Made by a program: the position numbers and the translations under genes | The notes under the pieces: generated by a model | The model's database searches: none | What the model was told of the DNA's origin: nothing | Seen by the model: only the letters and a program-made list of their open reading frames with translations | In this document: piece by piece, positions 1-9,492 of the stretch | How the letters are laid out: every line of letters begins with the position of its first letter | Position numbering within the stretch: the first letter of the stretch is position 1 | Origin: Flavobacterium muglaense | Lineage (GTDB): Bacteria; Bacteroidota; Bacteroidia; Flavobacteriales; Flavobacteriaceae | Reading direction: 5' to 3' | Assembly: GCF_014305155.1 (NCBI RefSeq) | Contig: NZ_JACRUK010000010.1 | Coordinates: forward strand, 32,393-96,392 | Length of the DNA: 64,000 nucleotides

Positions 1-3
1 AAT

Positions 4-32
4 CTTTACTTTTTTAAAGAAAAAAAGTAAAG
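4..32. repeat. 12-bp inverted repeat between nuoH and the next nuo gene
   Basis: Perfect 12-bp arms, CTTTACTTTTTT (4-15) and its complement (21-32), surround a 5-base loop. It lies just past the nuoH stop codon, where the next nuo gene would normally follow closely. It may be a processing hairpin, a weak terminator or a dispersed repeat. Nothing else is visible in bases 1-74. Confidence 0.5.
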
Positions 33-74
33 GATTTCCACTGCTATCAGGGCTAGGCGTTTTTTTGATGCTAT

Positions 75-1130
75 TTAAAATCCGAAATAAATGGCGATTT
101 GATCTCTCAAAATCACAATTCCAGTGATTATAATATTGACAATTGATAGTGGAATTAATACTCTCCAACCCAAATGCATCAATTGATCGTATCTAAATCT
201 TGGAATAGTCCATCTTACCCACATATAAAAGAAGATGAAGAAACATATTTTTGCAAATAAAACGGCAATTCCTATTACGTTAGCAATATTTACGCCCCAG
301 TGTTCTACAGCATACTCCATTCCGGGATAGTTGTAAGCTCCAAAGAACAATACAGCTATAATAGTAGACGAGATAAACATATTTGCATATTCAGCAAATA
401 AGTAAAAACCCATTTTCATAGATGAATATTCCGTGTGGTATCCTCCAATTAATTCACTTTCGCATTCCGCTAAGTCAAATGGAGTTCTGTTCGTTTCTGC
501 AAAAGCACAAATTAAGAAGATGAAAAACGATAGCGGTTGGTAAAACACATTCCAGTGCATACCCGGTTGTTGAGCGGCGATTTCTCTTAAACTCAACGTT
601 CCTGTCATCATCAATAGTGCGATAATAGACAACCCCATGGCAACTTCATAAGAAATCATTTGCGAAGCAGCACGAACCGCTCCCATCAATGAGAACTTAT
701 TATTTGATGCCCATCCACCAATCATGATTCCGTAAACTCCTACTGACATTACACCTATTACGTATAATAATGCCACATCAATATCGGTAGCTTGAAGGAT
801 GATATCTCTACCAAAAAGGTGGAATTTATCTCCCCAAGGAATTACTGCGCTGGTCATCAAAGCCGTACTCATCGCAATTGCGGGCCCTACGAAGAATAAA
901 AATCTGTTTTTTGTGTCTGGCTCAAATTCTTCTTTCGAGAATAATTTTAAACCATCGGCAAGAGGTTGTAAAATCCCACCTTTACCTGCTCTGTTTGGTC
1001 CAATTCTATCTTGAAGCCAAGCAGCAACTTTACGTTCGGCAAGTGTAGAATACATTGCCATGACCATTGTAATTGCAAATACAACTAGAATGATGACACT
1101 TTTCTCTATAATTATAGTACTATCCATCAT
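75..1130 (-). CDS. nuoH: NADH-quinone oxidoreductase subunit H
   Basis: Membrane subunit of respiratory complex I at the junction between the peripheral arm and the proton-pumping arm, close to the quinone site. The 351 residues are almost entirely hydrophobic helices. They include the family signatures ERKVAAWLQDRIGPNRAGKGG near residues 32-52 and the conserved loop AETNRTPFDLAECESEL near residues 210-226. Length is normal for NuoH. It follows nuoG with only three bases between them, so the two are surely cotranscribed. The operon leaves the window to the left, so nuoI-N are not visible. Confidence 0.97.
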   Translation of the reverse strand: MMDSTIIIEKSVIILVVFAITMVMAMYSTLAERKVAAWLQDRIGPNRAGKGGILQPLADGLKLFSKEEFEPDTKNRFLFFVGPAIAMSTALMTSAVIPWGDKFHLFGRDIILQATDIDVALLYVIGVMSVGVYGIMIGGWASNNKFSLMGAVRAASQMISYEVAMGLSIIALLMMTGTLSLREIAAQQPGMHWNVFYQPLSFFIFLICAFAETNRTPFDLAECESELIGGYHTEYSSMKMGFYLFAEYANMFISSTIIAVLFFGAYNYPGMEYAVEHWGVNIANVIGIAVLFAKICFFIFFYMWVRWTIPRFRYDQLMHLGWRVLIPLSIVNIIITGIVILRDQIAIYFGF

Positions 1131-1133
1131 TTG

Positions 1134-2183
1134 TTAAAGATTACCGTGATTAAATTTTTCTTGATCTTCTTTATCCAATGGGATAGCCAGCATACTTATT
1201 TTTTTACGGTCTTGTTCTCTACCTTTTAAAATGCCTTCTTCGGTAGCAATCGTTACTGTGTCTAATTTTTGTGTGTAGTTGTTTTGATTGATAACCGAAT
1301 CTTTATCAAATTCTCTTGGCCCTTCAATAACCCAGTCAGATGGGTCTTTGTGGTCAAAACGACAAGAATTACAAATGAATTCTTCTACTTCATGGTACAC
1401 GTCTTTACGACCTGTAACTCTTTGAATTTCGTCTCCAAACATCCATACGGTTGTTTTTCCGCAACATCCAGGAGTAGTACACTCTCTATGTGCATTGTAT
1501 GGTTTGTTGAACCAAACTCTCGATTTAAAACGGAATGTTTTATCGGTCAAAGCTCCTACCGGACATACATCAATCATGTTTCCAGAGAACTCATTGTCAA
1601 TTGCTTTGGATATGCAAGTCGAAATGTTGGCGTGATCACCTCTATCCATTACTCCGTGAACACGGTTGTCTGTCAATTGATCTGCAACTTGTACACATCT
1701 TTGACATAAAATACAACGGTTCATGTGCAATTGAATATTTGGACCTATATCTTCTGGTTCAAATGTTCTTTTTTCTTCAATAAAACGACTTTTTGATTTT
1801 CCGTGTTCGAAGCTTAAATCTTGCAAATCGCATTCTCCAGCTTGATCACATACAGGACAATCTAAGGGGTGGTTGATCAATAAAAACTCAGTTACCGATT
1901 GACGCGCTTCACGCACACGGTCTGATTGTTTACTGTTCACTTCCATTCCGTCCATACAACCTGTTACGCACGAAGCCATTAATTTTGGCATCGGTCTTGG
2001 GTCGGCATCACTACCTTTTGCTACTTCGACTAAACAACAACGGCATTTTCCACCGCTTCCTTGTAGTTTTGAGTAATAACACATCGCTGGAGGAACTGAT
2101 TCTCCACCAATCATACGTGCTGCTTGCAAGATGGTTGTTCCTGCTTCAACTTCAATTTCTTGACCGTCTATTGTTACTTTCAT
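1134..2183 (-). CDS. nuoG: NADH-quinone oxidoreductase subunit G, short form (iron-sulfur part only)
   Basis: Electron-carrying subunit of the complex I peripheral arm. The N-terminus is a 2Fe-2S ferredoxin fold with CRCCLVEV. It is followed by the HxxxCxxC cluster-binding stretch HPLDCPVCDQAGECDLQD and a 4Fe-4S set (CILCQRC and DVCPVGAL). A further Cys set (CTTPGCCG and CNSC) lies near residues 235-272. At 349 aa it stops there: the large molybdopterin-oxidoreductase-like domain of the roughly 900-aa E. coli NuoG is absent. The frame is intact and the next gene follows at once, so this is a compact form rather than a truncation. The family is known to have short versions in Bacteroidetes. 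Confidence 0.93.
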   Translation of the reverse strand: MKVTIDGQEIEVEAGTTILQAARMIGGESVPPAMCYYSKLQGSGGKCRCCLVEVAKGSDADPRPMPKLMASCVTGCMDGMEVNSKQSDRVREARQSVTEFLLINHPLDCPVCDQAGECDLQDLSFEHGKSKSRFIEEKRTFEPEDIGPNIQLHMNRCILCQRCVQVADQLTDNRVHGVMDRGDHANISTCISKAIDNEFSGNMIDVCPVGALTDKTFRFKSRVWFNKPYNAHRECTTPGCCGKTTVWMFGDEIQRVTGRKDVYHEVEEFICNSCRFDHKDPSDWVIEGPREFDKDSVINQNNYTQKLDTVTIATEEGILKGREQDRKKISMLAIPLDKEDQEKFNHGNL

Positions 2184-2265
2184 TTATCTTTTTGTTTAAA
2201 GTTTCAAGTTTAAAGTTTTAGGTTGTTATGCGTAAAATTTTAATTATGAAAATTTAGATACTATT
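2184..2265. repeat. AT-rich spacer with TTTAAAGTTT repeats inside the nuo operon
   Basis: This 82-base gap between nuoF and nuoG is the longest in an otherwise tightly packed operon. It contains GTTTAAAGTTTCAAGTTTAAAG around 2190-2217, two copies of a TTTAAAGTTT-like word. The same word family fills the sucA-sucB spacer at 23256-23337, which suggests a small dispersed repeat. No open frame is present. Confidence 0.5.
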
Positions 2266-3633
2266 TTAAACTGTTTGTTTTGTTACTAAGTGCTTTACTT
2301 GAGCAAATGGTTCTTCTACAAAGTGATTTCTGTTTTTAATTTTTTCTGGGAAACGAACATGGTATTCAAATTCATCTCTAAAATGACGAATAGCTGCTGC
2401 AACTGGCCATGAAGCAGCGTCTCCAAGTGGACAAATTGTGTTTCCTTCAATTTTACTTTGAATACTCCAAAGCAAGTCGATATCTTCTTCACGTCCTTGA
2501 CCATTTTCAATACGCCACAACACTTTTTCTAACCATCCTGTTCCTTCACGACAAGGGGTACATTGACCACAACTTTCGTGGTGGTAAAAACGAGAAAAGT
2601 TCCAAGTGTTTCTTACGATGCAAGAAGTATCATTATAAACGATAAATCCTCCTGATCCTAGCATGGATCCTGTTGCAAATCCGCCATCGCTCAAAGACTC
2701 ATAGGTCATTAAACGATCTTCACCGTTTGCTGTTTTATAAATCAAATCAGCTGGTAAAATGGGCACAGATGAGCCTCCAGGAACTAAAGCTTTCAAAGGT
2801 CGGTCTGAACTCATTCCGCCAAGATATTCATCAGAATTCATGAATTCATAAACAGATAATCCCAATTCGATTTCATAAACACCAGGGTTTTTAACATGCC
2901 CTGAAGCCGAAATTAATTTGGTTCCCGTCGATCTTCCTATTCCTATTGTAGCATACTCATCACCAGAATTGTTTACAATCCATGGCACCGAAGCTATTGT
3001 TTCTACATTGTTTACCACAGTTGGGTTTGCCCACAATCCAGAAACTGCTGGAAATGGTGGCTTGATACGAGGGTTTCCTCTTTTTCCTTCTAATGATTCA
3101 ATCAATGCAGTCTCTTCACCACAAATGTAAGCACCAGCACCACAGTGAACATAAAGTTCTAAGTCGTAACCTGTACCTAATATATTTTTTCCTAACCAAC
3201 CAGCAGCTTTCGCTTCGGCAATGGCTCTTTCTAATATTTTGTAAACCCACATGTATTCTCCACGAATGTAGATATATGAAAGGTTTGCACCCAATGCAAA
3301 GCTAGAAGTGATCATTCCTTCGATCAATAAATGAGGAATAAATTCCATCAAATAACGGTCTTTGAAAGTCCCTGGTTCTGACTCATCTGCGTTGCAAACT
3401 AAATGTCTTGGTTTTCCTGATTTTTTATCAATAAAACTCCATTTCATTCCAGCAGGGAATCCAGCACCACCACGACCACGAAGTCCTGATTTTTTTACTT
3501 CTTCAACAACTTCATCAGGAGTCATTGATTTCATAGCTTTCTCTACAGAGGCATAACCACCTTCTTTGCGGTATACTTCGTAGGTTTTGATTCCTGGTAC
3601 GTTGATTTTATCTAATAATATTTTTCTTGACAT
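2266..3633 (-). CDS. nuoF: NADH-quinone oxidoreductase subunit F (FMN/NADH-binding)
   Basis: NADH dehydrogenase catalytic subunit: it binds NADH and FMN and carries the N3 4Fe-4S cluster. The glycine-rich GLRGRGGAGFPAGMKW stretch lies near residues 50-65. NADESEPGTFKDR and GAGAYICGEETALIESLEGKRG are the FMN/NADH signatures. ESCGQCTPCREG with a later TICPLGD supplies the cluster cysteines. Length (455 aa) is normal. The ATG lies one base from the nuoE stop codon. Confidence 0.97.
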   Translation of the reverse strand: MSRKILLDKINVPGIKTYEVYRKEGGYASVEKAMKSMTPDEVVEEVKKSGLRGRGGAGFPAGMKWSFIDKKSGKPRHLVCNADESEPGTFKDRYLMEFIPHLLIEGMITSSFALGANLSYIYIRGEYMWVYKILERAIAEAKAAGWLGKNILGTGYDLELYVHCGAGAYICGEETALIESLEGKRGNPRIKPPFPAVSGLWANPTVVNNVETIASVPWIVNNSGDEYATIGIGRSTGTKLISASGHVKNPGVYEIELGLSVYEFMNSDEYLGGMSSDRPLKALVPGGSSVPILPADLIYKTANGEDRLMTYESLSDGGFATGSMLGSGGFIVYNDTSCIVRNTWNFSRFYHHESCGQCTPCREGTGWLEKVLWRIENGQGREEDIDLLWSIQSKIEGNTICPLGDAASWPVAAAIRHFRDEFEYHVRFPEKIKNRNHFVEEPFAQVKHLVTKQTV

Positions 3634-3634
3634 C

Positions 3635-4132
3635 TTATTTATCGTGTAATATTATTTTATTATCTCTACAATCAGTGATTAACTGATCAATCTTGTCTTC
3701 AGTAAGGTGTTCTTTGTAAAAATCACCTAGTTGCATCATTGGAGCGTATCCACAAGCGCCTAAACATTCTACACCACGTACTTCAAATAGTCCGTCAGCA
3801 GTTGTTTCGCCTACTTTCACACCTAGTTTATCACAAGTATAATCCATCAAATCTTCGGTTCCTTTTAAACAACAAGGTGAAGTTTGACAAAATTCAAACA
3901 TGTATTTTCCAATAGGTTTTGTATTGTACATAGTATAGAAAGTAACTACTTCATATACTTCTACGGGTTTAATGTGTAAGATTTCGGCAACTTTATCCTG
4001 CAATTCAATACTCAACCAGTTGTCATGCCCATCTTGCACTTCATGCAAAACGGGTAACAAAGCTGATTTGCGTTTGTCTGCGGGGTAATGACTAATTAAC
4101 TCATTGATGCGAGCTATCAATGCGTCAGTCAT
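3635..4132 (-). CDS. nuoE: NADH-quinone oxidoreductase subunit E (24 kDa type)
   Basis: Thioredoxin-like subunit that carries the 2Fe-2S cluster N1a and pairs with NuoF. Visible ligands are CQTSPCC and CLGACGYAP. The longest frame opens at 4165, but I prefer the internal ATG at 4132 (MTDALIARINELI). The extra N-terminal residues are unlike the family, and the 165-residue product then has the usual length. It sits between nuoD and nuoF in the standard order. Confidence 0.94.
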   Translation of the reverse strand: MTDALIARINELISHYPADKRKSALLPVLHEVQDGHDNWLSIELQDKVAEILHIKPVEVYEVVTFYTMYNTKPIGKYMFEFCQTSPCCLKGTEDLMDYTCDKLGVKVGETTADGLFEVRGVECLGACGYAPMMQLGDFYKEHLTEDKIDQLITDCRDNKIILHDK

Positions 4133-4185
4133 ATTTATTTCTTGTTTGTGATGTGTTCTTTCCATTTTTTTTAAATCTGAAATCT

Positions 4186-5424
4186 TTAAGCGTCTAATTC
4201 TCCTGCAATTACATTTAAACTTGATAAAATCACGATGGCATCAGATAATAGTGAACCTTTTATCATATCTGGGTACGCTTGATAATAAATAAAACAAGGT
4301 CTTCTAAAGTGCAATCTGTATGGTGTACGACTTCCATCAGTAACTAAATAAAAGCCTAATTCTCCATTTCCGCCTTCAACAGGATGGTAAATTTCGGCTA
4401 CTGGAACTGGTACTTCACCCATTACAATTTTGAAATGGTAAATTAACGATTCCATATTGGTGTACACATCTTCTTTTGGCGGAAGGTAGTAATCTGGAAC
4501 GTCAGCATGGTATTCGTTTCCTTCTGGCATTTTGGACAAAGCCTGACGAATGATGCTTAAACTTTCCCAAACCTCGGCATTACGAACGCAAAAACGATCG
4601 TACGTATCCCCTGATTTACCAACAGGAATAATAAAGTCAAAATCTTCGTAAGAACTGTAAGGTTGAGCAACACGTACATCATAATCTACACCTGCAGCAC
4701 GTAAGTTAGGTCCTGTGAAACCATACGCCATAGCTTGCTCTGCAGAGATCGCTCCCACATCAACGGTTCTATCAATAAAAATTCTATTTCTTTCGAATAA
4801 GTTTTCAAATTCTTTCCAAGCAACTGGAAATTCTTCTAAAAACACATCTAATTTTCTAAATGCTTCTGCAGACCAGTCTCTTTCGAAACCACCAATTCGG
4901 CCCATATTTGTCGTTAAACGAGCACCACAAATTTCTTCGTAAATTTCGTAAACTTTTTCTCTAAATTGAAAAACATATAGGAAACCGGTATAAGCACCAG
5001 TATCTACTCCTAGAATCGAATTACAAATAATATGATCTGTAATCCTAGCTAGTTCCATTACAATAACTCTTAGATATTGGGCACGCTTTGGAACTTCAAT
5101 ATTTAATAGTTTTTCTAATGTCATCCACCATCCCATATTGTTGATAGGTGAGGAACAGTAGTTCATACGATCAGTAAGAGGTGTAATTTGATAAAACGGA
5201 CGGTTTTCGGCAATTTTTTCAAAAGCTCTGTGAATGTAACCAATAGTTGGTTCGGCTTCTAAAATACGCTCTCCATCCATTAACAAAACGTTCTGGAAAA
5301 TTCCGTGCGTAGCAGGGTGAGTAGGACCTAAGTTCAGGATTGAAAGCTCGCTTCCATCTTCATTTAGCTTCTCTTTAATTATTTTAGCATAGCGATGCTC
5401 TGGTGGTAATAATAGTTCTGACAT
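4186..5424 (-). CDS. nuoD: NADH-quinone oxidoreductase subunit D (49 kDa type)
   Basis: Quinone-site subunit of complex I, related to the large subunit of NiFe hydrogenases. LNLGPTHPATHG near residue 30, GYIHRAFEKIAENRPFYQ and the C-terminal SLNVIAGELDA are family signatures. The length of 412 aa fits a stand-alone NuoD, and NuoC is a separate gene here rather than fused as in E. coli. It lies between nuoC and nuoE with short gaps. Confidence 0.97.
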   Translation of the reverse strand: MSELLLPPEHRYAKIIKEKLNEDGSELSILNLGPTHPATHGIFQNVLLMDGERILEAEPTIGYIHRAFEKIAENRPFYQITPLTDRMNYCSSPINNMGWWMTLEKLLNIEVPKRAQYLRVIVMELARITDHIICNSILGVDTGAYTGFLYVFQFREKVYEIYEEICGARLTTNMGRIGGFERDWSAEAFRKLDVFLEEFPVAWKEFENLFERNRIFIDRTVDVGAISAEQAMAYGFTGPNLRAAGVDYDVRVAQPYSSYEDFDFIIPVGKSGDTYDRFCVRNAEVWESLSIIRQALSKMPEGNEYHADVPDYYLPPKEDVYTNMESLIYHFKIVMGEVPVPVAEIYHPVEGGNGELGFYLVTDGSRTPYRLHFRRPCFIYYQAYPDMIKGSLLSDAIVILSSLNVIAGELDA

Positions 5425-5456
5425 TTATAGAATGTGAAAAATTATATATTCTGTTT

Positions 5457-5978
5457 TTAGCAATTGTCTATTGTTCTTCCGAAGAAACGGTCGTCTTTAT
5501 CAGTTCTTCCGCCATCTTCCATTGGAAATTCTTTACGCATTGGAAAAGAAATCATTTCATCCATATTTAAAATACGTTTCAATTGTGGATGACCGATGAA
5601 GTTGATGCCATAGAAATCATACGTTTCTCTTTCCATCCAATTGGAGCTTAAGAAAATGTTTGATATTGTTTTTATTTCTGGTTTTTCACCATTAACAAAA
5701 GCTTTAATCTTGATTCTTTTGTTTTCGTACCAGTTGTGCATGTGGTAAACAATTGCAAACTGTCTGTCTACTTCGCTATCTGGATAATGAATTCCACATA
5801 AATCAGTTAAAAAGTGAAAACGCAATATAGGGTCGTTTTTCAAAAAAAGAATGACTGCCGTTATTTTATCGGAAGCTACCTCAAATGAAAACACATCTCT
5901 TTCTTGATTAAAATTGAAGACAGTTGAACCAAATGCCTCCGTCAATTTATCCTGGATTTCTATTGTTTCTAAAGCCAT
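5457..5978 (-). CDS. nuoC: NADH-quinone oxidoreductase subunit C (30 kDa type)
   Basis: Structural subunit of the complex I peripheral arm. The family signature RETYDFYGINFIGHPQLKRILN lies near residues 118-139, and FPMRKEFPMED follows. The 173-aa length is usual for the unfused form. It is four bases from nuoB and is read with the rest of the operon. Confidence 0.95.
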   Translation of the reverse strand: MALETIEIQDKLTEAFGSTVFNFNQERDVFSFEVASDKITAVILFLKNDPILRFHFLTDLCGIHYPDSEVDRQFAIVYHMHNWYENKRIKIKAFVNGEKPEIKTISNIFLSSNWMERETYDFYGINFIGHPQLKRILNMDEMISFPMRKEFPMEDGGRTDKDDRFFGRTIDNC

Positions 5979-5982
5979 TTTT

Positions 5983-6531
5983 TTATTTGATATTATAAGA
6001 AGCCAATAATTCTTGGTATTCTGGAGAACTTCTTCTTCTTACAGACTCTGTTTTAACTAATTCTTGTAATTTCATTACTCCATCTACTATTTGTTCGGGT
6101 CTTGGCGGACAGCCAGGAACGTAAACATCTACTGGAATTACTTTGTCTATTCCTTGTAAAACCGAGTAAGTATCAAAAACACCTCCTGATGATGCACAAG
6201 CGCCTACTGCAATCACCCAGCGAGGCTCAGCCATTTGTTCGTATACTTGACGTAAAATAGGAGCCATTTTTTTAGAAATTGTTCCCATTACTAACAACAT
6301 ATCTGCTTGACGAGGAGAAAAACTCACACGCTCTGAACCAAATCGTGCTAAATCATAATGCGATGCCATAGTTGCCATAAACTCAATTCCACAACATGAT
6401 GTTGCAAAAGGCAATGGCCAAAGTGAATTGGCACGAGCCAAACCGACAACGTCATTCAGTTTTGTAGCGAAGAATCCCTCACCTACAACACCTTCAGGAG
6501 CAGCAACCATTTTTACATTTGAATCACTCAT
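5983..6531 (-). CDS. nuoB: NADH-quinone oxidoreductase subunit B (PSST type)
   Basis: Carries the terminal 4Fe-4S cluster N2 that passes electrons to quinone. The tandem cysteine motif [18 protein letters not shown] and [14 protein letters not shown] give the four-cysteine pattern of the family. The length of 182 aa is typical. Its start follows the nuoA stop codon after about 65 bases. Confidence 0.97.
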   Translation of the reverse strand: MSDSNVKMVAAPEGVVGEGFFATKLNDVVGLARANSLWPLPFATSCCGIEFMATMASHYDLARFGSERVSFSPRQADMLLVMGTISKKMAPILRQVYEQMAEPRWVIAVGACASSGGVFDTYSVLQGIDKVIPVDVYVPGCPPRPEQIVDGVMKLQELVKTESVRRRSSPEYQELLASYNIK

Positions 6532-6596
6532 TTTTTAATTTTTTGAATTATATATTAAAAACACAGAATTGAAATGCTGTGCTTGTAATTGTCTTT

Positions 6597-6962
6597 TTAT
6601 TCCCAAACTAGGGCTTTCTTTTTGATAATGTAGAAAAAGCCAACTAGTAACAGTAACATGAAAATGACCATCTTGACCATTCCTTCCATTCCTAATTCCT
6701 TGAAGTTTATTGCCCATGGGTATAAGAAAATTACCTCTACATCAAATAATACAAACAAAATAGCAACAAGAAAGTATTTTACAGAGAAAGGAATACGAGC
6801 ATTACCCACTGATTCAACACCACATTCAAAGTTTTTATCTTTGATCTCTGAGTTTCTTTTTGGGCCTAATTTGCCCGAAACAATGATTGTTCCTACAACA
6901 AATCCTACAGCAAGTAAAAACTGCATTAAAATAGGAAGATAATTTAGTTGGTCCGATTGCAT
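6597..6962 (-). CDS. nuoA: NADH-quinone oxidoreductase subunit A
   Basis: Small three-helix membrane subunit of complex I and first gene of the operon. The conserved loop NFECGVESVGNARIPFSVKYFLVAILF lies between helices 1 and 2, near residues 44-70, and is followed by DVEVIFLYPWA. The 121-aa length is normal. A promoter-like site lies about 30-60 bases upstream of its ATG. Confidence 0.97.
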   Translation of the reverse strand: MQSDQLNYLPILMQFLLAVGFVVGTIIVSGKLGPKRNSEIKDKNFECGVESVGNARIPFSVKYFLVAILFVLFDVEVIFLYPWAINFKELGMEGMVKMVIFMLLLLVGFFYIIKKKALVWE

Positions 6963-6993
6963 AATTATTATTTTTAGGTACTAAAACAAGTGA

Positions 6994-7024
6994 CAAAGAT
7001 AGGTTTCAAGGAATTAAAACACAA
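6994..7024 (-). promoter_or_regulatory. Predicted promoter of the nuo operon
   Basis: Read on the minus strand, TTG (7024-7022), 20 bases, then TATCTTTG (7001-6994). This matches the Bacteroidetes -33/-7 pattern TTG...TAnnTTTG. The nuoA ATG is at 6962, leaving a leader of roughly 25-30 bases. No experimental start site is known for this sequence. Confidence 0.6.
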
Positions 7025-7142
7025 GCCAAAACTTTAATTAAGTAGTATCGGTTTTCTGGTTAACCACTAATTTTTAATGATTATAAATAAGTCTTTTTCT
7101 TTTTGTCTGTTATTTCAAATTTTTGAGTATAAAGCAAAAAAA

Positions 7143-7171
7143 AACGTTTCGAACTAAATCGAAACGTTTTT
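7143..7171. terminator. Terminator hairpin downstream of the cold-shock gene
   Basis: AACGTTTCGA and TCGAAACGTT pair around a short loop, with an A-run on one side and a T-run on the other, so it could act in both directions. It lies just past the cold-shock protein stop codon (minus strand) and upstream of the nuo promoter. Confidence 0.8.
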
Positions 7172-7197
7172 GAATTCGTAGGCAAAAAATATTTTGC

Positions 7198-7392
7198 TTA
7201 GATAACTGCTACTTTCGCAGCAACTTTTCCTTTTCTTCCTTCTTCTTCTTCATAGCTAACTCTGTCACCTTCGCGTAATTCTTCCGCGTTGATTCCTGAA
7301 GCGTGAACAAAAATGTCTTTTCCTGTTTCTTCGTCTGTAATGAATCCGTAACCTTTTGACTCATTGAAAAATTTAACTGTACCTGTACGCAT
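7198..7392 (-). CDS. Cold-shock domain protein
   Basis: A 64-residue single cold-shock domain that binds single-stranded RNA or DNA, typically as an RNA chaperone. RNP1 (KGYGFI, residues 13-18) and RNP2 (DIFVHAS, residues 25-31) are intact, and the start MRTGTVKFFNESKGYGF is standard for the family. It is monocistronic, with its own terminator downstream and a TACATTTG -7 box upstream (minus strand, 7429-7422). Which paralogue (CspA, CspC and so on) cannot be told from the sequence alone. Confidence 0.95.
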   Translation of the reverse strand: MRTGTVKFFNESKGYGFITDEETGKDIFVHASGINAEELREGDRVSYEEEEGRKGKVAAKVAVI

Positions 7393-7421
7393 TGTAATAG
7401 TAATAATAATTTATAATGAGA

Positions 7422-7429
7422 CAAATGTA
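7422..7429 (-). promoter_or_regulatory. -7 promoter box of the cold-shock gene
   Basis: TACATTTG on the minus strand matches the TAnnTTTG box. The ATG is 29 bases downstream. No clear -33 TTG was found at the usual distance. Confidence 0.4.
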
Positions 7430-7518
7430 ATATTTAATATCATACGAACGATATTATTGTGAAGTTTTTTAATAAAATAATTGATATTCAACGTTTTCGG
7501 CTTGTTATTAGCCAAAAA

Positions 7519-9270
7519 TTATTGTAAATCTAGTTTTATATGCAATTCCTTTAATTGCGTTTGGTCGATAATTGATGGTGCATCAATCATCACATCTCTT
7601 CCCGAATTGTTTTTTGGGAATGCAATGAAATCACGAATAGTTTCTTGTCCTCCTAAAATAGCTACCAAACGATCGAGTCCAAAAGCTAATCCTCCGTGTG
7701 GCGGGGCTCCAAACTGAAATGCGTCCATTAAAAATCCAAATTGTGCTTTAGCTTCTTCTTCTGTAAAACCTAAATATTTAAACATCAATTGTTGTGTGGC
7801 TTTATCGTGAATACGAATAGAACCTCCTCCAATTTCGTTTCCGTTCAACACCATATCATACGCATTAGCACGTACTTTACCAGGATCTGTTTCTAGTAAG
7901 TGCATGTCTTCTGGTTTAGGTGATGTAAATGGGTGGTGCATAGCGTGGTAACGTCCAGATTCTTCGTCAAACTCTAATAAAGGGAAATCCACTACCCATA
8001 ATGGTGCAAATTCGGCTGGGTTTCTTAATCCCAAACGAGTGGCTAATTCCATGCGCAAAGCGCTTAATTGTGCTCTCGTTTTATCGGCTGGTCCTGAAAG
8101 TACAAAAATCATGTCTCCTGCTTTGGCTCCAGTAATTTTTGCCCAGTTTTCTAAATCGTCTTGACTGTAAAATTTATCTACTGATGATTTGAATGTTCCG
8201 TCGTCATTGCATTTAGCATACACCATTCCTGATGCGCCTACTTGCGGGCGTTTTACCCATTCGATCAAAGCATCAATCTCCTTACGTGTATAGTTTCCTG
8301 CTCCTGGAACTGCAATTCCCACTACTAATTCGGCTGCATTGAATACAGGGAATTCCTTGTGTTGTGCAAATTCGTTTAGTTCTCCAAACTCCATTCCAAA
8401 ACGGATGTCTGGTTTGTCATTTCCGTAAGTTTTCATCGCATGCTCGTAGGTCATACGTGGAAATTTGTCTACTTCAATTCCTTTTATTTCTTTTAGCAAA
8501 TGACGTGTTAGTCCTTCAAAAACATTCAAAATGTCTTCTTGTTCTACAAATGCCATTTCGCAATCGATTTGTGTGAATTCTGGTTGTCTGTCTGCGCGTA
8601 AATCTTCATCACGGAAACATTTCACGATTTGGAAATATTTGTCCATTCCACCTACCATCAATAATTGTTTGAAGGTTTGTGGTGATTGTGGTAGTGCGTA
8701 AAATTGCCCTTCATTCATTCGAGAAGGAACAACAAAATCTCTAGCTCCCTCAGGAGTTGATTTGATTAAATACGGAGTTTCTACTTCGCAAAAATCCAAA
8801 TCAGATAAGTATTTACGAACTTCCATGGCTACTTTATGACGAAAAAGTAAGCTGTTTTTTACAGGATTACGTCTAATGTCTAGGTAACGGTATTTCATTC
8901 GTATGTCTTCGCCACCATCAGTTTCATCTTCGATAGTAAACGGAGGAGTTAAGGCTGCATTTAAAATCGTTAGTTCAGTTACTAAAATTTCGATTTCTCC
9001 TGTAGCGATATTTTTATTTTTAGCTTCACGCTCAATTACAGTTCCTTTTACCTGAATCACAAATTCGCGACCCAAAGTTTTGGCTTGTTCAAATACGGTC
9101 TTGTCTGTACGCCCTTCGTCAAAAATTAATTGTGTGATTCCGTAACGGTCTCTTAAATCAACCCAGTTCATAAATCCTTTATCACGAGATTTTTGAACCC
9201 ATCCAGCTAAAGTTACTTCGGTATTTATATGCGAGGCGTTGAGTTCGCCACAATTATGACTTCTATACAT
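7519..9270 (-). CDS. aspS: Aspartyl-tRNA synthetase
   Basis: Charges tRNA-Asp with aspartate. It is a class II synthetase with an N-terminal OB-fold anticodon-binding domain ([23 protein letters not shown]), motif 2 ([16 protein letters not shown]), a GAD insertion domain in the middle, and motif 3 near the C-terminus ([11 protein letters not shown]). The frame opens at 9303, but the ATG at 9270 ([11 protein letters not shown]) matches the family start and gives 583 aa, a normal bacterial length. A TACTTTTG box on the minus strand at 9296-9289 lies just upstream. Confidence 0.97.
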   Translation of the reverse strand: MYRSHNCGELNASHINTEVTLAGWVQKSRDKGFMNWVDLRDRYGITQLIFDEGRTDKTVFEQAKTLGREFVIQVKGTVIEREAKNKNIATGEIEILVTELTILNAALTPPFTIEDETDGGEDIRMKYRYLDIRRNPVKNSLLFRHKVAMEVRKYLSDLDFCEVETPYLIKSTPEGARDFVVPSRMNEGQFYALPQSPQTFKQLLMVGGMDKYFQIVKCFRDEDLRADRQPEFTQIDCEMAFVEQEDILNVFEGLTRHLLKEIKGIEVDKFPRMTYEHAMKTYGNDKPDIRFGMEFGELNEFAQHKEFPVFNAAELVVGIAVPGAGNYTRKEIDALIEWVKRPQVGASGMVYAKCNDDGTFKSSVDKFYSQDDLENWAKITGAKAGDMIFVLSGPADKTRAQLSALRMELATRLGLRNPAEFAPLWVVDFPLLEFDEESGRYHAMHHPFTSPKPEDMHLLETDPGKVRANAYDMVLNGNEIGGGSIRIHDKATQQLMFKYLGFTEEEAKAQFGFLMDAFQFGAPPHGGLAFGLDRLVAILGGQETIRDFIAFPKNNSGRDVMIDAPSIIDQTQLKELHIKLDLQ

Positions 9271-9288
9271 GATTACAATTTTTGAGTA

Positions 9289-9296
9289 CAAAAGTA
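9289..9296 (-). promoter_or_regulatory. -7 promoter box of aspS
   Basis: TACTTTTG on the minus strand, 18 bases upstream of the preferred aspS ATG. This supports the 9270 start over 9303, because the longer frame would begin upstream of the box. No -33 element is evident. Confidence 0.45.
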
Positions 9297-9435
9297 AACA
9301 CAAATAATAAAATAATCCCTAAAACAGATAAACTTCCCATAATTTTTTTCTTTTGTCTTTTTATGAAGTCAAAATGGTACGGGTAATAGGTCGTTATTGG
9401 CGATAAGCTTTTTATAAAGATGTTGTTTTTAAATG

Positions 9436-9470
9436 AAAAAGCTGCTGAATTTTGTCACTTCAGCAGCTTT
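9436..9470. terminator. Terminator downstream of the ureohydrolase gene
   Basis: A perfect stem, AAAAGCTGCTGAA pairing with TTCAGCAGCTTTT around a 9-base loop, about 20 bases past the ureohydrolase stop codon. It ends the marR-ureohydrolase transcript on the minus strand. Confidence 0.8.
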
Positions 9471-9492
9471 TGATGGTGGTTGTTGTGGTTTT

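Noticed and set aside
1269..1709. Open frame opposite nuoG, and the many similar antisense frames across the window
   Set aside because: They lie fully within strongly supported genes on the other strand and encode no recognisable domains.
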